Source: a virus. From it: DNA of 45,866 nucleotides. Positions 37,709 through 45,866 of this stretch are shown here, one piece after another; positions within the stretch are counted from its first letter, which is position 1; the number at the start of each line of letters is the position of its first letter. Location: the IMG/VR virus record IMGVR_UViG_3300005826_000024, positions 1 to 45,866 of that record. One strand, written 5' to 3'. A program made the position numbers and the translations under genes. The notes under the pieces are model-generated. The model was not told the DNA's origin and ran no database searches. It was given only the letters and a program-made list of their open reading frames with translations.

Positions 37709-38155
37709 TTAAGAGATCGTGATGTTGTCAGGGTACTTGATGTTGTCCTGAGCGTCGATGCCAATCCAGGACGTCATGATGCCGGTCGAAGCGAACGTGT
37801 TATCGCCGACATACTGCACGCCGAGATACTGCTGCCAGACCGTCGAGAGCGCACCTCGCGCGACCGGGATCTGCAGATGGTAGCCGGCAACCAAAGTCGC
37901 TTTCGCGATCGCGCCAGTCGACTGGATGACCGACGGAGACGACAGAGAAGCGTTGTCATCGGAAACGAGGTTGAAGGTAAGCGTGGTGCCGCTGCCGGCA
38001 GGGATCTCCTCGGAGAGAATGTGCCAGTAGAGGATCTGACCCGCGCCCAGGTCGCGAATGTTCTTGAGGTCAACCACATTCGTGGAAAGCTCTGTTGCGC
38101 CGCCATCGCAAACGCGTTGCGAGTTGCTGAAGAGCATCTGTGCGTCGATATACAT
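37709..38155 (-). CDS. Capsid cement/decoration protein, Bbp16-like
   Basis: The 148-residue product, AAGGAG upstream. It begins MYIDAQMLFSNSQRVCDGGATELSTNVVDLKNIRDLGAGQILYWHI and continues beta-rich, the layout of Bbp16-type cement proteins encoded right after the major capsid gene in BPP-1-like phages. It likely binds the capsid surface and stabilises it. The hairpin at 37657 follows it. Confidence 0.78.
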   Translation of the reverse strand: MYIDAQMLFSNSQRVCDGGATELSTNVVDLKNIRDLGAGQILYWHILSEEIPAGSGTTLTFNLVSDDNASLSSPSVIQSTGAIAKATLVAGYHLQIPVARGALSTVWQQYLGVQYVGDNTFASTGIMTSWIGIDAQDNIKYPDNITIS

Positions 38156-38206
38156 GATGATGAAGCTCCTTAAAGTAGAGTTGTCGAGACGAAGGCCGAA
38201 CCGCGA

Positions 38207-39238
38207 TCAGGTAACCCGAGCTTCCGTTTCGAGCAAGGCGTCGACAGTGCGAACCGGGATCCCGCGAAATGTGTTGACGAAACCGCCGTAGTTGCCGTCC
38301 TTGTCGTACACGACGTTGTTGACCACGGTAACGCCACCGGTGTTGAGGTTCTTGCCGATCGACTGGATGTCCAGCATCTGCGCGACAGTGCGGTTCACGT
38401 AGAACACCGGACGCCCCATCTTCAGGTTCTCGACGCGATGCATTGCCTTGATCATCAGCTTCGCCAGATCGGCTGCAGACGTCTCGGAAACGAGCGAACT
38501 TACATCGATGTTGCAGATGCGAACGCCATAGCGCCAGTCCTTGCTTACAAGTCCGCACTTCCACTGCCAGTGATCCTGGAAAGCGCGCAAACGTCCGTTG
38601 GTCGCGCCGATACCAGTCGCAGTCTCGATCGTCTGCAGGCCGAGATCCTCATGCATGATGCCGGCTTTGCTGCCCTTCGGATACGTGCAGAAGAACGTTT
38701 CCGGGCCCCACACGAGAAGCCAGATAGAGCAATTGTCGGTACTCGATCCACCGGCATCGATGATGTTGCGCGCGTTGTTCGCACTGAGCGACGAATACCG
38801 GATCGAAAGCCCGAGAAACTCCTCGGGATCGGTCGTCGTGTTGCCGTAGAACAGCGTGCTCGCCATCTCCTGATTGAGGGCCTCGATCGTCGCGCGAGCC
38901 TCGGAGAGCCGGAACTGCGGCGAGTTGCCGTTTAGCTCCGCGATGTCTTTGTCGACTTCGCTCCAGCCCTCCAGCATGCCGCAGGACTCGTCGACTTGCG
39001 CGGTCGTGCTCTTGCTCGGCGTCACGCCTTGGTTGAGCAAACGCCACGCAACCGTTGGGTATCCGGTACGCATCGTGACACGATGACCCGTGGGCAGATT
39101 GCCTTCAGCCCAGTGAGCGTCGGTGAGAACCTCATTGGTCTGGGACAGCATCTCCACGATCGCGGCGATATTGCCATCGGGATCCATACGCTTCGCGACA
39201 TCGCTCAGCGTGACTACGTTTGTTGCGAGAGTTGCCAT
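38207..39238 (-). CDS. Major capsid protein, Bbp17-like
   Basis: The 343-residue product fits the HK97-fold major capsid proteins of BPP-1-like podoviruses: DVAKRMDPDGNIAAIVEMLSQTNEVLTDAHWAEGNLPTGHRVTMRTGYPTVAWRLLNQGV near the N-terminus, EALNQEMASTLFYGNTTTDPEEF in the middle and FRGIPVRTVDALLETE at the end. It is made with the scaffold encoded upstream and assembles the head shell. AGGAG lies nine bases before the ATG. Confidence 0.92.
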   Translation of the reverse strand: MATLATNVVTLSDVAKRMDPDGNIAAIVEMLSQTNEVLTDAHWAEGNLPTGHRVTMRTGYPTVAWRLLNQGVTPSKSTTAQVDESCGMLEGWSEVDKDIAELNGNSPQFRLSEARATIEALNQEMASTLFYGNTTTDPEEFLGLSIRYSSLSANNARNIIDAGGSSTDNCSIWLLVWGPETFFCTYPKGSKAGIMHEDLGLQTIETATGIGATNGRLRAFQDHWQWKCGLVSKDWRYGVRICNIDVSSLVSETSAADLAKLMIKAMHRVENLKMGRPVFYVNRTVAQMLDIQSIGKNLNTGGVTVVNNVVYDKDGNYGGFVNTFRGIPVRTVDALLETEARVT

Positions 39239-39267
39239 GATGCTTTGCTCCTATGCTTGAGTTGGGG

Positions 39268-39930
39268 TCAGGCCGCTTTGTTTCCGTAGATACGGTCAGC
39301 GAGATCGCGCGGCTGCTTGCTGCCACCGCCTTCTCCGCCAGTCTCGAACTTATCGTCACGCATCGCCTTTCCGACCTTGGCGAACACGCGCACGAGTTCA
39401 GGATGATTTCCGTACCCACTTTCGTTCAGTGCCTTGCGAAAATCCGCTGTTGCGAAACGCTCGAGCGCGCGGTTGACGTCGGAGATCGTAGCGTCGTAAT
39501 TGCTGCCGCCGATATCCTTGTCTGCCTTAATCGCGTCCGGCCACTGCTTCGTGACAAGCTCATTCCACTGCTGTTGACGCTCAGTGACAAGCTTCGTCAC
39601 CTCGGCATCGACAGTCCCAAGCAACTTCTTCGCGCTCTCCGAGTTCAGCCCGAGTTGGGTTGCGTACTCTTTGACGCGCGCAGTAGCTTCTGCATCGAGC
39701 GGAGAACCGTCTCGCAACGTCAGCGTGTACTCTCCAGTGTCTTTCGACTGCGCGTCCGACTGCTGGTTTTGCTGTTGCTGATCGCTGCCCTGCTGGTTCT
39801 GCTGCGATTGTTGATCGCCCTGCGATTGCTGGTTCTGCTTATCTTGCTGCTGGTTCTGCTTATCTTGCTGCTGGTCTTGCTGCTGGTCTTGCTGCTGCTG
39901 GTTCTGCTGCTGCTGGTTATCGTCAGACAT
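39268..39930 (-). CDS. Scaffolding protein with Gln/Asn-rich N-terminus
   Basis: The start is the ATG at 39930 (MSDDNQQQQ), with AGAGGA upstream. Residues 5 to about 60 are almost only Q, N, D, K and S from repeated CAG/CAA-type codons. The rest is helical and charged (ARVKEYATQLGLNSESAKKLLGTVDAEVTKLVTERQQQWNE), as in scaffolds preceding the capsid gene. It directs procapsid assembly and is then released. The Q-rich part is probably unstructured. Confidence 0.85.
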   Translation of the reverse strand: MSDDNQQQQNQQQQDQQQDQQQDKQNQQQDKQNQQSQGDQQSQQNQQGSDQQQQNQQSDAQSKDTGEYTLTLRDGSPLDAEATARVKEYATQLGLNSESAKKLLGTVDAEVTKLVTERQQQWNELVTKQWPDAIKADKDIGGSNYDATISDVNRALERFATADFRKALNESGYGNHPELVRVFAKVGKAMRDDKFETGGEGGGSKQPRDLADRIYGNKAA

Positions 39931-40258
39931 CTTGATCCTCTTCCGGTTGAACGTTCTGTCGCAAGCTCTCCTCATACTCGGCCAGCATGAGCAACCATTG
40001 TTGAGGGCAAGCTTCGCGCAGGAAAACAGTCAGATTCTTCCCGATCTCCTGGATGCCGACGTTGTGCGCCATCACAAGCTCGCTACCAAGACCGACAGGG
40101 CTTTCGAGCCCGCAGATCTCGTAAACCATGCGATACACGAATCTGCGCCCGCGATCTGAACTCATGACATGCAAGACGTCGTTAACGCGCTGCTCTTGCT
40201 CCCGAGTCTCGCTCTGGCGCGCTCGCTTGAGTGCTCTCTCGTTAGCGGCGTTCGTCAT
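39923..40258 (-). CDS. Bbp19-like protein
   Basis: The 111-residue product, GGAGG upstream, ATGA overlap with the portal stop. The central VLHVMSSDRGRRFVYRMVYEICGLESP and AHNVGIQEIGKNLTVFLREACP match the Bbp19 family, which is encoded between portal and scaffold in BPP-1-like phages. The role is unknown, probably in head assembly. Confidence 0.85.
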   Translation of the reverse strand: MTNAANERALKRARQSETREQEQRVNDVLHVMSSDRGRRFVYRMVYEICGLESPVGLGSELVMAHNVGIQEIGKNLTVFLREACPQQWLLMLAEYEESLRQNVQPEEDQDV

Positions 40259-42000
40259 GCCGGCACACCTCCAGGCGGGGCCGCCGCACCCAACATTCGA
40301 GTGAGTGCGTTGTCACCTGCCATATCGGTCGAGGACAGGTTCTTGGCGGCCCCCGCCAGTTGCTCTGCACGCTGAACCGCAGCAGCCTGTTGCGCTGCCT
40401 GAGCGCGAGCTTGCCGGATCCCGACAACGGCATCATCAGAGCGCACGATCTGCGGTGGCACTCCGGTGATTAGCGCGTACTCGTCGATCGTCTGATCGAG
40501 ATCGACTTTATCGACGACGTCAGGCGTCACACCGAGGTTGGCTTGTGCTGCGGCAACGTTACCGACAAAGCCCATGAACCGATCGATCGCGCCGATGCCG
40601 ACTAGCTTCTGAGCTTGCGCCATAAGGCTGATGTACTCGACGCGCAAGGCTCTCCCCTGGATCTCTTTTGGCGGCGGCGGAAGCTGACCGCGAGATCCAA
40701 GCTTTGTGAAAGCATCATCGATCGCTGGATCGAGTAGCTCGTCGTTGAGACGCTCAAGCACTGGCCCCAGCATCAGCAGCTTTTCTTCGTGGCGCTCGTC
40801 GATCTCGCGCGCGGTGACTCGCGTGCGCTGGGCAGAATCGAGCGCGACCATCATCTGAAACAAGTCGACGTAGAAAGCGCGCCGAAGACGCGACCGGATC
40901 TGCTCTGCTTTCGCCTCCGCGTGCTCGACGTCAAACCGAATCTCATGCAGCGGCTTAAGGCCGGCTTGCCCTTCGCGGATATCCGCGAAAGTAACATCCC
41001 CTGGGATCAAACTGACTCGATGATTGCGCAACGACGTTGGCGCGCTCATCGGCGGATTGATCATCTTCTCGATCGCTTGCGCGATTCGCTTCTCGTAGAC
41101 CTGGAGCCCTTTGTTCGACCCAAGCGCGTCAGCACCGGGACCGGTGCCGTAGATGTCCTCCCCGAGCAAGTCCCACCTGGGGCACAGCACGGGAAAGTGA
41201 TCATATCCACTCTCGCGCAAGAACTTATCCGCGATATCGTTTCGGTAGCCGTCTGCGCCGATCTCGTAATACAGGGAAGCGAACTTCTTGTACTTCGCGT
41301 CGAAGAGGGTTTCGTCCCACTTGTCGTTCGGCATGATCAGGTGGACAACATCGATCTTCGTCTCGAAGTTACCGTTGTCCCAGAGATCCTTGACGCGCTG
41401 TGAGAACGGAGCCCAACGCTTCTCAGGAGAGGCGTTCGGGTCTCCGAACTTGTGAACAAGCTGGCGCACGGTATACGAGATATCGCGCGACCAGATGTTC
41501 GCCAGCATGCGATCGTCATTGCCGATGTAGAAACGACCGATGGGCTGCGAGTAGACGCGAAGAGTGTCTTTCTGGTCGTCGTCGAGGAAGAGGGACGCTG
41601 TCCCGAAGACACCGAGATCCCCGTAGGTCGTGGAGATCCCGTTGTAGAAGTTCGAGCGCAAGAACAGCCAGTGGATGCGCCCGGTCACATGATGCAGCCA
41701 GCGCTTGACTGGCGCGAACTCGTTGAGATCTGGGTCAGGAGTCGTGAGCTTGAACCACGGTCGCGCGGGCGAGGTGATCCCTGACATCATGCCAGCCTGT
41801 AGAGTGCGGCTGGAAAATCGACCCTCTTCGTCGAGGATCTTCGCGTTGCGCTTGTCGCCCTTATTGACGTTCGCGCTATTCAGCCGGATACGGCGCGGCT
41901 GGAAGTAGTCGGCACACTCCTGCCAGAGCGGATCCCAGGAGGAGCGCTCATCGACGAGCCCCGATACTATGGCTTCAACCCGCTTTCGTCTGCTCTCCAA
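40255..42000 (-). CDS. Portal (head-to-tail connector) protein
   Basis: The 581-residue product of the head-to-tail connector family, forming the dodecameric channel for DNA. Signatures are SSWDPLWQECADYFQPRRIRL, RFSSRTLQAGMMSGITSPARPWFKL, FGTASLFLDDD, and the C-terminal VTAREIDERHEEKLLMLGPVLERLNDELLDP. The start appears to be a TTG at 42000, since an in-frame stop lies three codons upstream and no early ATG exists. This is unusual and would give weak initiation. Confidence 0.94.
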   Translation of the reverse strand: MESRRKRVEAIVSGLVDERSSWDPLWQECADYFQPRRIRLNSANVNKGDKRNAKILDEEGRFSSRTLQAGMMSGITSPARPWFKLTTPDPDLNEFAPVKRWLHHVTGRIHWLFLRSNFYNGISTTYGDLGVFGTASLFLDDDQKDTLRVYSQPIGRFYIGNDDRMLANIWSRDISYTVRQLVHKFGDPNASPEKRWAPFSQRVKDLWDNGNFETKIDVVHLIMPNDKWDETLFDAKYKKFASLYYEIGADGYRNDIADKFLRESGYDHFPVLCPRWDLLGEDIYGTGPGADALGSNKGLQVYEKRIAQAIEKMINPPMSAPTSLRNHRVSLIPGDVTFADIREGQAGLKPLHEIRFDVEHAEAKAEQIRSRLRRAFYVDLFQMMVALDSAQRTRVTAREIDERHEEKLLMLGPVLERLNDELLDPAIDDAFTKLGSRGQLPPPPKEIQGRALRVEYISLMAQAQKLVGIGAIDRFMGFVGNVAAAQANLGVTPDVVDKVDLDQTIDEYALITGVPPQIVRSDDAVVGIRQARAQAAQQAAAVQRAEQLAGAAKNLSSTDMAGDNALTRMLGAAAPPGGVPA

Positions 42001-42029
42001 CGCGCATCATCCGCGCCCCCGTAGGTGGA

Positions 42030-42539
42030 TCAGCCGGGCTGCCCAGCCCGGTCCAGCCTGCGCCCCCAGACCGATTCGATCTCCTCGTAGCCCAGCCTTC
42101 TCAGGAGGGGCCCGAAGTCATGGGCGCGCTTAACGTGGTTATATACCACAGAAGCCCCAGCCGCCGCAAGGGACATGTCAGCAAATGCTATCAGACCTGC
42201 CCCGGTGCCCTGGTCGCGGTATTCGGGCAGCAGGAATAGGACGTCCTGTTTAGCGTTCACGACGTCGTAGTGCAGGTGCCTGGAAAGCACGAAAACGGCA
42301 TACCCGACCAGCCAGTTCTCACCATCTACGTCGAGCGCGCGGGCTGTATAGATCTTCAGCATGCCGGCAGCCTGCGCTCGGTAGTAGCTGTCCCAGTCAA
42401 CTGCAAGCTCGATGTCCGGGTAATGCGCAATCTCTCTCCAGTGCTGATAGAGCAGCGGCCTGATCTCTGCGGCGAAAGCCTCGTCGAGCAGTTCCTCACT
42501 GAACACGGTGGGGTGCGTCATATCGTTCATATCGCTCAT
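42030..42539 (-). CDS. GNAT-family acetyltransferase
   Basis: The 169-residue product, ATGA-coupled to the terminase. The core DVLFLLPEYRDQGTGAGLIAFADMSLAAAGAS carries the GNAT acetyl-CoA motif (here R-D-Q-G-T-G-A-G), followed by YNHVKRAHDFGPLLRRLGYEE. A GNAT gene between terminase and portal is a recurring feature of this phage group. The substrate is unknown, perhaps a virion or host protein. Confidence 0.88.
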   Translation of the reverse strand: MSDMNDMTHPTVFSEELLDEAFAAEIRPLLYQHWREIAHYPDIELAVDWDSYYRAQAAGMLKIYTARALDVDGENWLVGYAVFVLSRHLHYDVVNAKQDVLFLLPEYRDQGTGAGLIAFADMSLAAAGASVVYNHVKRAHDFGPLLRRLGYEEIESVWGRRLDRAGQPG

Positions 42540-44005
42540 GTCCTGCTCTCCTCATAGGGGTTCCATTCCGCTAACGCTCGGTCCTGCACAACTGGAATCA
42601 TCGACGTTCCCGAGATCGCGCGAGGCCGTGGTACAACAGGTGCCGCGTGTGTCAGAATGAATGCGTCCCAAATATCGGGCGACACCTGCAGGACCGCTTT
42701 GATCTCGTCTTTGTCCTGCACGATCAGTTTGTCACGCTTGAGTGTGTAAGTCGCTGCAACTGCTTCTCTCGCCAGTTGGGGATCGTTCGGGAGAGCACCC
42801 CCGTTCTTCACCCACTCGGCCGCGTTAAAGTGCATCTCTGCGCGCCGGTTGTAGTAGCGAGGATCGAATGCTTTGCCGGCGAATGACACTGGGATAAGAG
42901 ACATCCCAAGGTCGAGGGCCGCATCGATCGCGCCTGCAGCGTATCCCCCACCATCATCGATGAAGATCGCATCGGGCTGGAACTTCTCATTCGCGATCGC
43001 CAGCCGAGCGGCGATGTCTTGAGTCCTCGCGTTACGCATGATCACTGGCTTGAAAGCCTGCACGCCCTGGCGCGGAAACATGACGGTGCGATCGTCCCCC
43101 ATGCGTGCGATGTCGACCCCGATCACGCGCGCTGCGAATGCGTACTGGTCTTTCGGGATCACACGCCGCATCGCTATCGAGACGTCGTCGGGCCCGAGGA
43201 GTGCGTTGATCGAAGCGGGCGGAAATTTGCCCAGCACGTTGACCATGACCCAGGGGTTATCGCGCCCCCAGGATTCGATTTGATCTCGTGCCCACTGGAT
43301 GCTCACACGTGAAGACCTGTTCGGATCATCAGGGTCGCCCGTGATCTCGACCATCGTCCACAGATGCCGCTCGACTGTTGCCGCTCGATAGAGCGGGCCC
43401 TCGAGCGTAGTGGGATTCCCCGCTTGCACGAGATGACACTCCACCCCCGACGCGAGAGCGGCTTCAGCTGCAGCCATCACCGCGCTTGGAATACCGCCGC
43501 TCTCGTCGAGGATGAACAGCATGTAGTCGGCGTGCTTGCCGGCCAGCGTGTCGGCTTGCGCTTCTGGAGATGCAGATCTCGACCACGCGCGAGCGACCAT
43601 GTAGTGAGTCTCTGGATCGTCGACCGCGAAGATGCGAGTTGCTGTCCATTTGAAAGCTTTGTCTAAACACTTGTTGACGGACTGCTTCTGCCACTTCGCC
43701 ATCTCAGTCCAGAGGCCGTCGGACAAGTTATCGGCGGTAATCGAGGTAGCAACGATCTTCGGGTGAGGACGAGTGAGGAGAAAATTCCAACAGATCCAGG
43801 CTAGCACGCAGGTCTTGCCTGGGCCCTTACACGCTTTCATCGCGAGTCGCGGGTTATAGCGGAACTTATGCAAAGCCTGCGCTTGCCAGGGGTCTGGTGA
43901 AGCCCCGAACACTTCACGCACGAAGCGCTCGGGGCTCTCGCGCCACTCGGATATCTTGCGCGCGGTAACCGCAGCGCTGTATCCGAGAGCGCTGGCGATC
44001 GACAT
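42536..44005 (-). CDS. Terminase large subunit
   Basis: The 489-residue packaging motor. The ATPase has Walker A ACKGPGKTC near residues 57-65 and Walker B LFILDES. The nuclease has VIGVDIARMGDD, AIFIDDGGG and a C-terminal DIWDAFILTHA aspartate. The N-terminus (ESPERFVREVFGASPDPWQAQALHKF) is typical. It cuts and translocates DNA into the prohead through the portal, encoded downstream after the GNAT gene. Confidence 0.95.
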   Translation of the reverse strand: MSIASALGYSAAVTARKISEWRESPERFVREVFGASPDPWQAQALHKFRYNPRLAMKACKGPGKTCVLAWICWNFLLTRPHPKIVATSITADNLSDGLWTEMAKWQKQSVNKCLDKAFKWTATRIFAVDDPETHYMVARAWSRSASPEAQADTLAGKHADYMLFILDESGGIPSAVMAAAEAALASGVECHLVQAGNPTTLEGPLYRAATVERHLWTMVEITGDPDDPNRSSRVSIQWARDQIESWGRDNPWVMVNVLGKFPPASINALLGPDDVSIAMRRVIPKDQYAFAARVIGVDIARMGDDRTVMFPRQGVQAFKPVIMRNARTQDIAARLAIANEKFQPDAIFIDDGGGYAAGAIDAALDLGMSLIPVSFAGKAFDPRYYNRRAEMHFNAAEWVKNGGALPNDPQLAREAVAATYTLKRDKLIVQDKDEIKAVLQVSPDIWDAFILTHAAPVVPRPRAISGTSMIPVVQDRALAEWNPYEESRT

Positions 44006-44307
44006 CAGTTCGGGCGGCCGAGCGGGGCGATTGCACTTGCGACCTGAATGCGAGACGCGTTCTCGGCACGCATCTGAGCGAGATGCCGCGCCACTAAGCT
44101 CTCGCCGGCTTGCTTCAGCCAGTACGCAGCTTTGTAGGAATCGACGATACCCGCCATCTGAACGTCGATCGTGTCCTGGTTGTCGCCCTCGAACGAGAGC
44201 ATGACGAATGCCGCCTTGCCACTCTCAACTGCATCAGCTAACAGACGCAGCTTCTGCGCGAGCTTGCGCTCTTCGCGATTGACTCTGTACTCGGCTGTCT
44301 CTTCCAC
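44005..44307 (-). CDS. Hypothetical protein before the large terminase (100 aa)
   Basis: The start is probably the GTG at 44307, right after GGAGG. The 100-residue product is helical (REERKLAQKLRLLADAVESGKAAFVMLSFEGDNQDTIDVQ) with a later YWLKQAGESLVARHLAQMRAE. The stop overlaps the terminase ATG (TGATG). It could be a packaging accessory factor; no family is recognised. Confidence 0.7.
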   Translation of the reverse strand: MEETAEYRVNREERKLAQKLRLLADAVESGKAAFVMLSFEGDNQDTIDVQMAGIVDSYKAAYWLKQAGESLVARHLAQMRAENASRIQVASAIAPLGRPN

Positions 44308-44308
44308 G

Positions 44309-44467
44309 CTACCTCCGTCGCTTACCACGCAACATGACTGCACTGCGCGGTCTAGATATATAAACGCGTTTCAGTCCCTGACAGAACTTGTGCGTGTGCC
44401 CTGCGTCAAGCCCCACCGTCATTACCTCAGCGAGCCGGCGCAATCGCTTCGCAACCGTGCCTCTCAT
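44309..44467 (-). CDS. Small basic protein (52 aa)
   Basis: The frame starts MRGTVAKRLRRLAEVMTVG and ends LRGKRRR. The ATG overlaps the previous stop (ATGA), with AGAGGGG upstream; its TAG lies just before the next GTG start. It is strongly basic with one short helix, so it may bind nucleic acid. The family is unknown; acceptance rests on coupling and ribosome-binding site. Confidence 0.6.
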   Translation of the reverse strand: MRGTVAKRLRRLAEVMTVGLDAGHTHKFCQGLKRVYISRPRSAVMLRGKRRR

Positions 44468-44619
44468 CGTTTGCCCCTCTTCGCCTTGCTGTAGCTCTCG
44501 CGAATAGCCGCTCGACGGCGAGCCTCTGCGACGCTCTGCGTGTTGAAATGTACAGTGCTCCCATCTCGCTTGACGCCGGTTACACCGCTGCCCGTCTTCC
44601 TGAATCGCACGTATGGCAT
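44464..44619 (-). CDS. Small basic protein (51 aa)
   Basis: AGGAGGTGAT precedes the ATG at 44619. The product begins MPYVRFRKTGSGVTGVKRDG and ends SYSKAKRGKR: a beta-hairpin-like N-terminus (KTGSGVTGVKRDGSTVHF) and a basic helix (SVAEARRRAAIRESYSK). It might bind DNA or RNA. It lies between the small and large terminase genes, coupled by ATGA to the next. Confidence 0.65.
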   Translation of the reverse strand: MPYVRFRKTGSGVTGVKRDGSTVHFNTQSVAEARRRAAIRESYSKAKRGKR

Positions 44620-44630
44620 ATCACCTCCTG

Positions 44631-44918
44631 CTACAGGTCATGCTCGAAGGAAGCCGCGATCAAGTCCGCGAGAGTGCCCTTCACGTCATGTTCCAACCGC
44701 TTGGGCGCATCGGGGATCAGCTTGTTCATCAGCGCGAGCGCGACCCTGATCTGCGAGTCGGTCAGAAACTTGGGTGCATCCTCCGCCTTAACGGCGACCG
44801 CCTCCATGTGCGTTGCGACCCGCTGCATCACCTGCTGCGCGTTGAGCGTTTTCAGCAGCTGCTGCGCGTACCGCTCGCTGTAGATGAACTCAAACTCGCT
44901 CTGGTTCTTCGTGCTCAT
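44631..44918 (-). CDS. Terminase small subunit-like protein (95 aa)
   Basis: The start is the ATG at 44918, overlapping the resolvase stop (ATGA). The sequence KFLTDSQIRVALALMNKLIPDAPKRLEHDVKGTLADLIAASFE resembles the C-terminal part of small terminases (xxTxxQxxAAxxLLxKxxPD). It lacks a clear N-terminal helix-turn-helix; YSERYAQQLLKTLNAQQVMQRVATHMEA is helical. It would recognise DNA for packaging. Confidence 0.6.
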   Translation of the reverse strand: MSTKNQSEFEFIYSERYAQQLLKTLNAQQVMQRVATHMEAVAVKAEDAPKFLTDSQIRVALALMNKLIPDAPKRLEHDVKGTLADLIAASFEHDL

Positions 44919-45364
44919 AGCTGTGTATCCATCCAGGTAACCGCCAGGGCAAACGCCTGCCACTCGTCTTTCGCGAGCCCGTATGTTACACCAGGAGCAG
45001 ACTTGCGTCCTGGAGCGCCGAATCGGTCGATGAGGGCCTGCCGAATGTCAGCGTCTTTTGCCCGACTCGAGCCGCAGATATGCAGCTTCACGGTCCTGCG
45101 ATAGATGCGCTCGGTCGTGGTGAATCGCTCCATGAAGCGACCGATCCACACGCACGTTTCGAACACCGATGCCCCGACTCGCATACCGCGACCCTCGATC
45201 ATCTCTATGACAGTGTCGTAAGGTGAGTGAACGAGGTGGAACAGTGACGCGCGAGATGACAGCGTGGCGTTTGCGCTAATGCTGTGCGCGCGAATACACT
45301 TCCCATTCCACACGACCCACGCACTTTTTTCCGGCCCTGGATCAATCGCAAGAACCATTGTCAT
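44915..45364 (-). CDS. RuvC-like Holliday junction resolvase
   Basis: The 149-residue product starts at ATG 45364 (ATGA overlap). It has an RNase H-fold pattern: VLAIDPGPEKSAWVVW with the first Asp, VIEMIEG with Glu on the next strand, ICGSSRAKDADIRQALIDRFG, and GLAKDEWQAFALAVTW with the last acidic pair. This is the RuvC-type of crossover junction endonuclease, likely resolving branched DNA before packaging by the terminase encoded downstream. Confidence 0.85.
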   Translation of the reverse strand: MTMVLAIDPGPEKSAWVVWNGKCIRAHSISANATLSSRASLFHLVHSPYDTVIEMIEGRGMRVGASVFETCVWIGRFMERFTTTERIYRRTVKLHICGSSRAKDADIRQALIDRFGAPGRKSAPGVTYGLAKDEWQAFALAVTWMDTQL

Positions 45365-45543
45365 CGCTGTCCCGCTCTGATTGCTTCAATGCGATCTCGC
45401 GCATCGAGCAAATGCTTCACGTTGCACGCGCTCGGTAGTGCCAACAACGCGACAAGCGCCCACGGCAACCATCGATAGACCCGAGGCTGTTCTCGTCCGA
45501 CATCAGGACGATCGCCGAAATAAGTCCTGCTCTGACGCCTCAC
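45361..45543 (-). CDS. Small single-pass membrane protein (60 aa)
   Basis: The start is the GTG at 45543, which overlaps the previous stop (GTGA) and follows AGGGGG. The product: basic N-terminus (RRQSRTYFGDRPDVGREQPRVYR), one hydrophobic helix (WLPWALVALLALPSACNV), then a charged helix (LLDARDRIEAIRAGQR). Possibly inner-membrane; function unknown. Confidence 0.68.
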   Translation of the reverse strand: MRRQSRTYFGDRPDVGREQPRVYRWLPWALVALLALPSACNVKHLLDARDRIEAIRAGQR

Positions 45544-45773
45544 CAGTAGCCCCCTAACCGGTCCCACAGATCTCCGCTCTCGCGGTCTTCCCATCCGGGT
45601 TCCCACTGCTGACAAGCTGCTTCGAGTAGCTCGATTGTGAGCAGCTTGTCAGCGTTCGCTACGGTATCCCACAACCAGATCAAATAGCCGGGATCGATCT
45701 CGTAGACCTGCTCCGGCGTTAAGCCCTTGTGCTTGCCAAACCTCAACGGCGTTTTATCAATATCGACTGTCAT
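45540..45773 (-). CDS. ExoX C-terminal domain-like protein (77 aa)
   Basis: The ATG at 45773 has AGGA five bases upstream and overlaps the stop of the 35-aa gene across the joint; the ATG at 45788 is an alternative. The pattern RFGKHKGLTPEQVYEIDPGYLIWLWDTVANADKLLTIELLEAA matches the small domain at the end of exonuclease X-like proteins (FGKHKGxxxxEVxxxDPGYLxWL), here without the exonuclease. It is acidic at the end (WEDRESGDLWDRLG). It may bind DNA. Its start lies in the terminal repeat. Confidence 0.85.
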   Translation of the reverse strand: MTVDIDKTPLRFGKHKGLTPEQVYEIDPGYLIWLWDTVANADKLLTIELLEAACQQWEPGWEDRESGDLWDRLGGYW

Positions 45774-45866
45774 GGCCATCCTATCCATCGAAAGAATCGT
45801 TGATACCAGTGCAGCCCCTTACCGCACGCTTGCTCTACGGTCGCCCATACCAGACGTTTGCGTAAC
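45747..45866. repeat. Terminal direct repeat, right copy
   Basis: Identical to bases 1-120. It contains the start of the ExoX-C-like gene (45773) and nearly all of the 35-aa gene. Confidence 0.95.

Noticed and set aside
1-45866. Diversity-generating retroelement as in Bordetella phage BPP-1
   Set aside because: No reverse transcriptase motif (YxDD), no Avd-like gene and no adenine-mutated template/variable repeat were seen. The two patch copies are exact or nearly so and lie out of frame.
1-45866. Integrase, attachment site or lysogeny module
   Set aside because: No tyrosine or serine recombinase, no CI-like repressor pair and no tRNA fragment were found. The single Cro/YdaS-like protein is not enough.

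Overview
The window is a complete or nearly complete tailed-phage genome of podovirus type, most like the Bordetella BPP-1 / Burkholderia BcepC6B group. The grounds are the Bbp16-, Bbp17- and Bbp19-like capsid genes, a head-to-tail connector portal, a GNAT gene beside the terminase, T7 gp11/gp12-type tail genes, a family A DNA polymerase and a giant polyvalent protein. The sequence is GC-rich with many GATC/CGATCG words, which suggests a proteobacterial host. I saw no ribosomal, tRNA, integrase, reverse transcriptase or CRISPR sequence. The first and last 120 bases are identical, and a minus-strand operon reads across the joint, so the natural map is a circle of about 45.7 kb.

Layout. One leftward block starts near 10555, runs to base 1, re-enters at the right end and continues to 16687. 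Its first part (10555 to 725) is replication and recombination: a Cro/YdaS-like regulator, SNF2-type helicase, DUF2800 nuclease, DUF2815 ssDNA-binding-type protein, PolA polymerase, a fused DHHA1-containing protein and a primase-helicase. A 369-base gap (356-724) holds seven copies of AACAATC, hairpins and a LexA-type box, and may be the replication origin or a control region. After the joint come an ExoX-C-like protein, RuvC-like resolvase, small and large terminase, GNAT, portal, scaffold, capsid and cement protein, tailspike, a clan GH-A-like glycosidase, tail tubes, internal virion proteins (including one of 2809 residues), and at the end small membrane proteins likely for lysis.

The rightward block (10659-16640) is an accessory or early region. 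It has a compact structured-RNA candidate closed by a perfect 19-bp stem, a second multi-hairpin leader, a protein of 32 octapeptide repeats, a DUF932 gene with its own structured leader, and a string of very small, mostly ATGA-coupled genes, ended by a strong terminator at 16646-16679.

The most unusual signals are: (i) a 46-bp perfect copy of primase-gene DNA inserted out of frame exactly at an ancestral ATGA gene junction, fusing two genes; (ii) a second patch of about 48 bp in the same operon copied out of frame from the tail gene; (iii) the octapeptide protein, whose units follow a two-letter rule (K/E before VDA, T/I/M before VHA); (iv) two structured RNA candidates. All functional names come from reading motifs by eye, without database searches.
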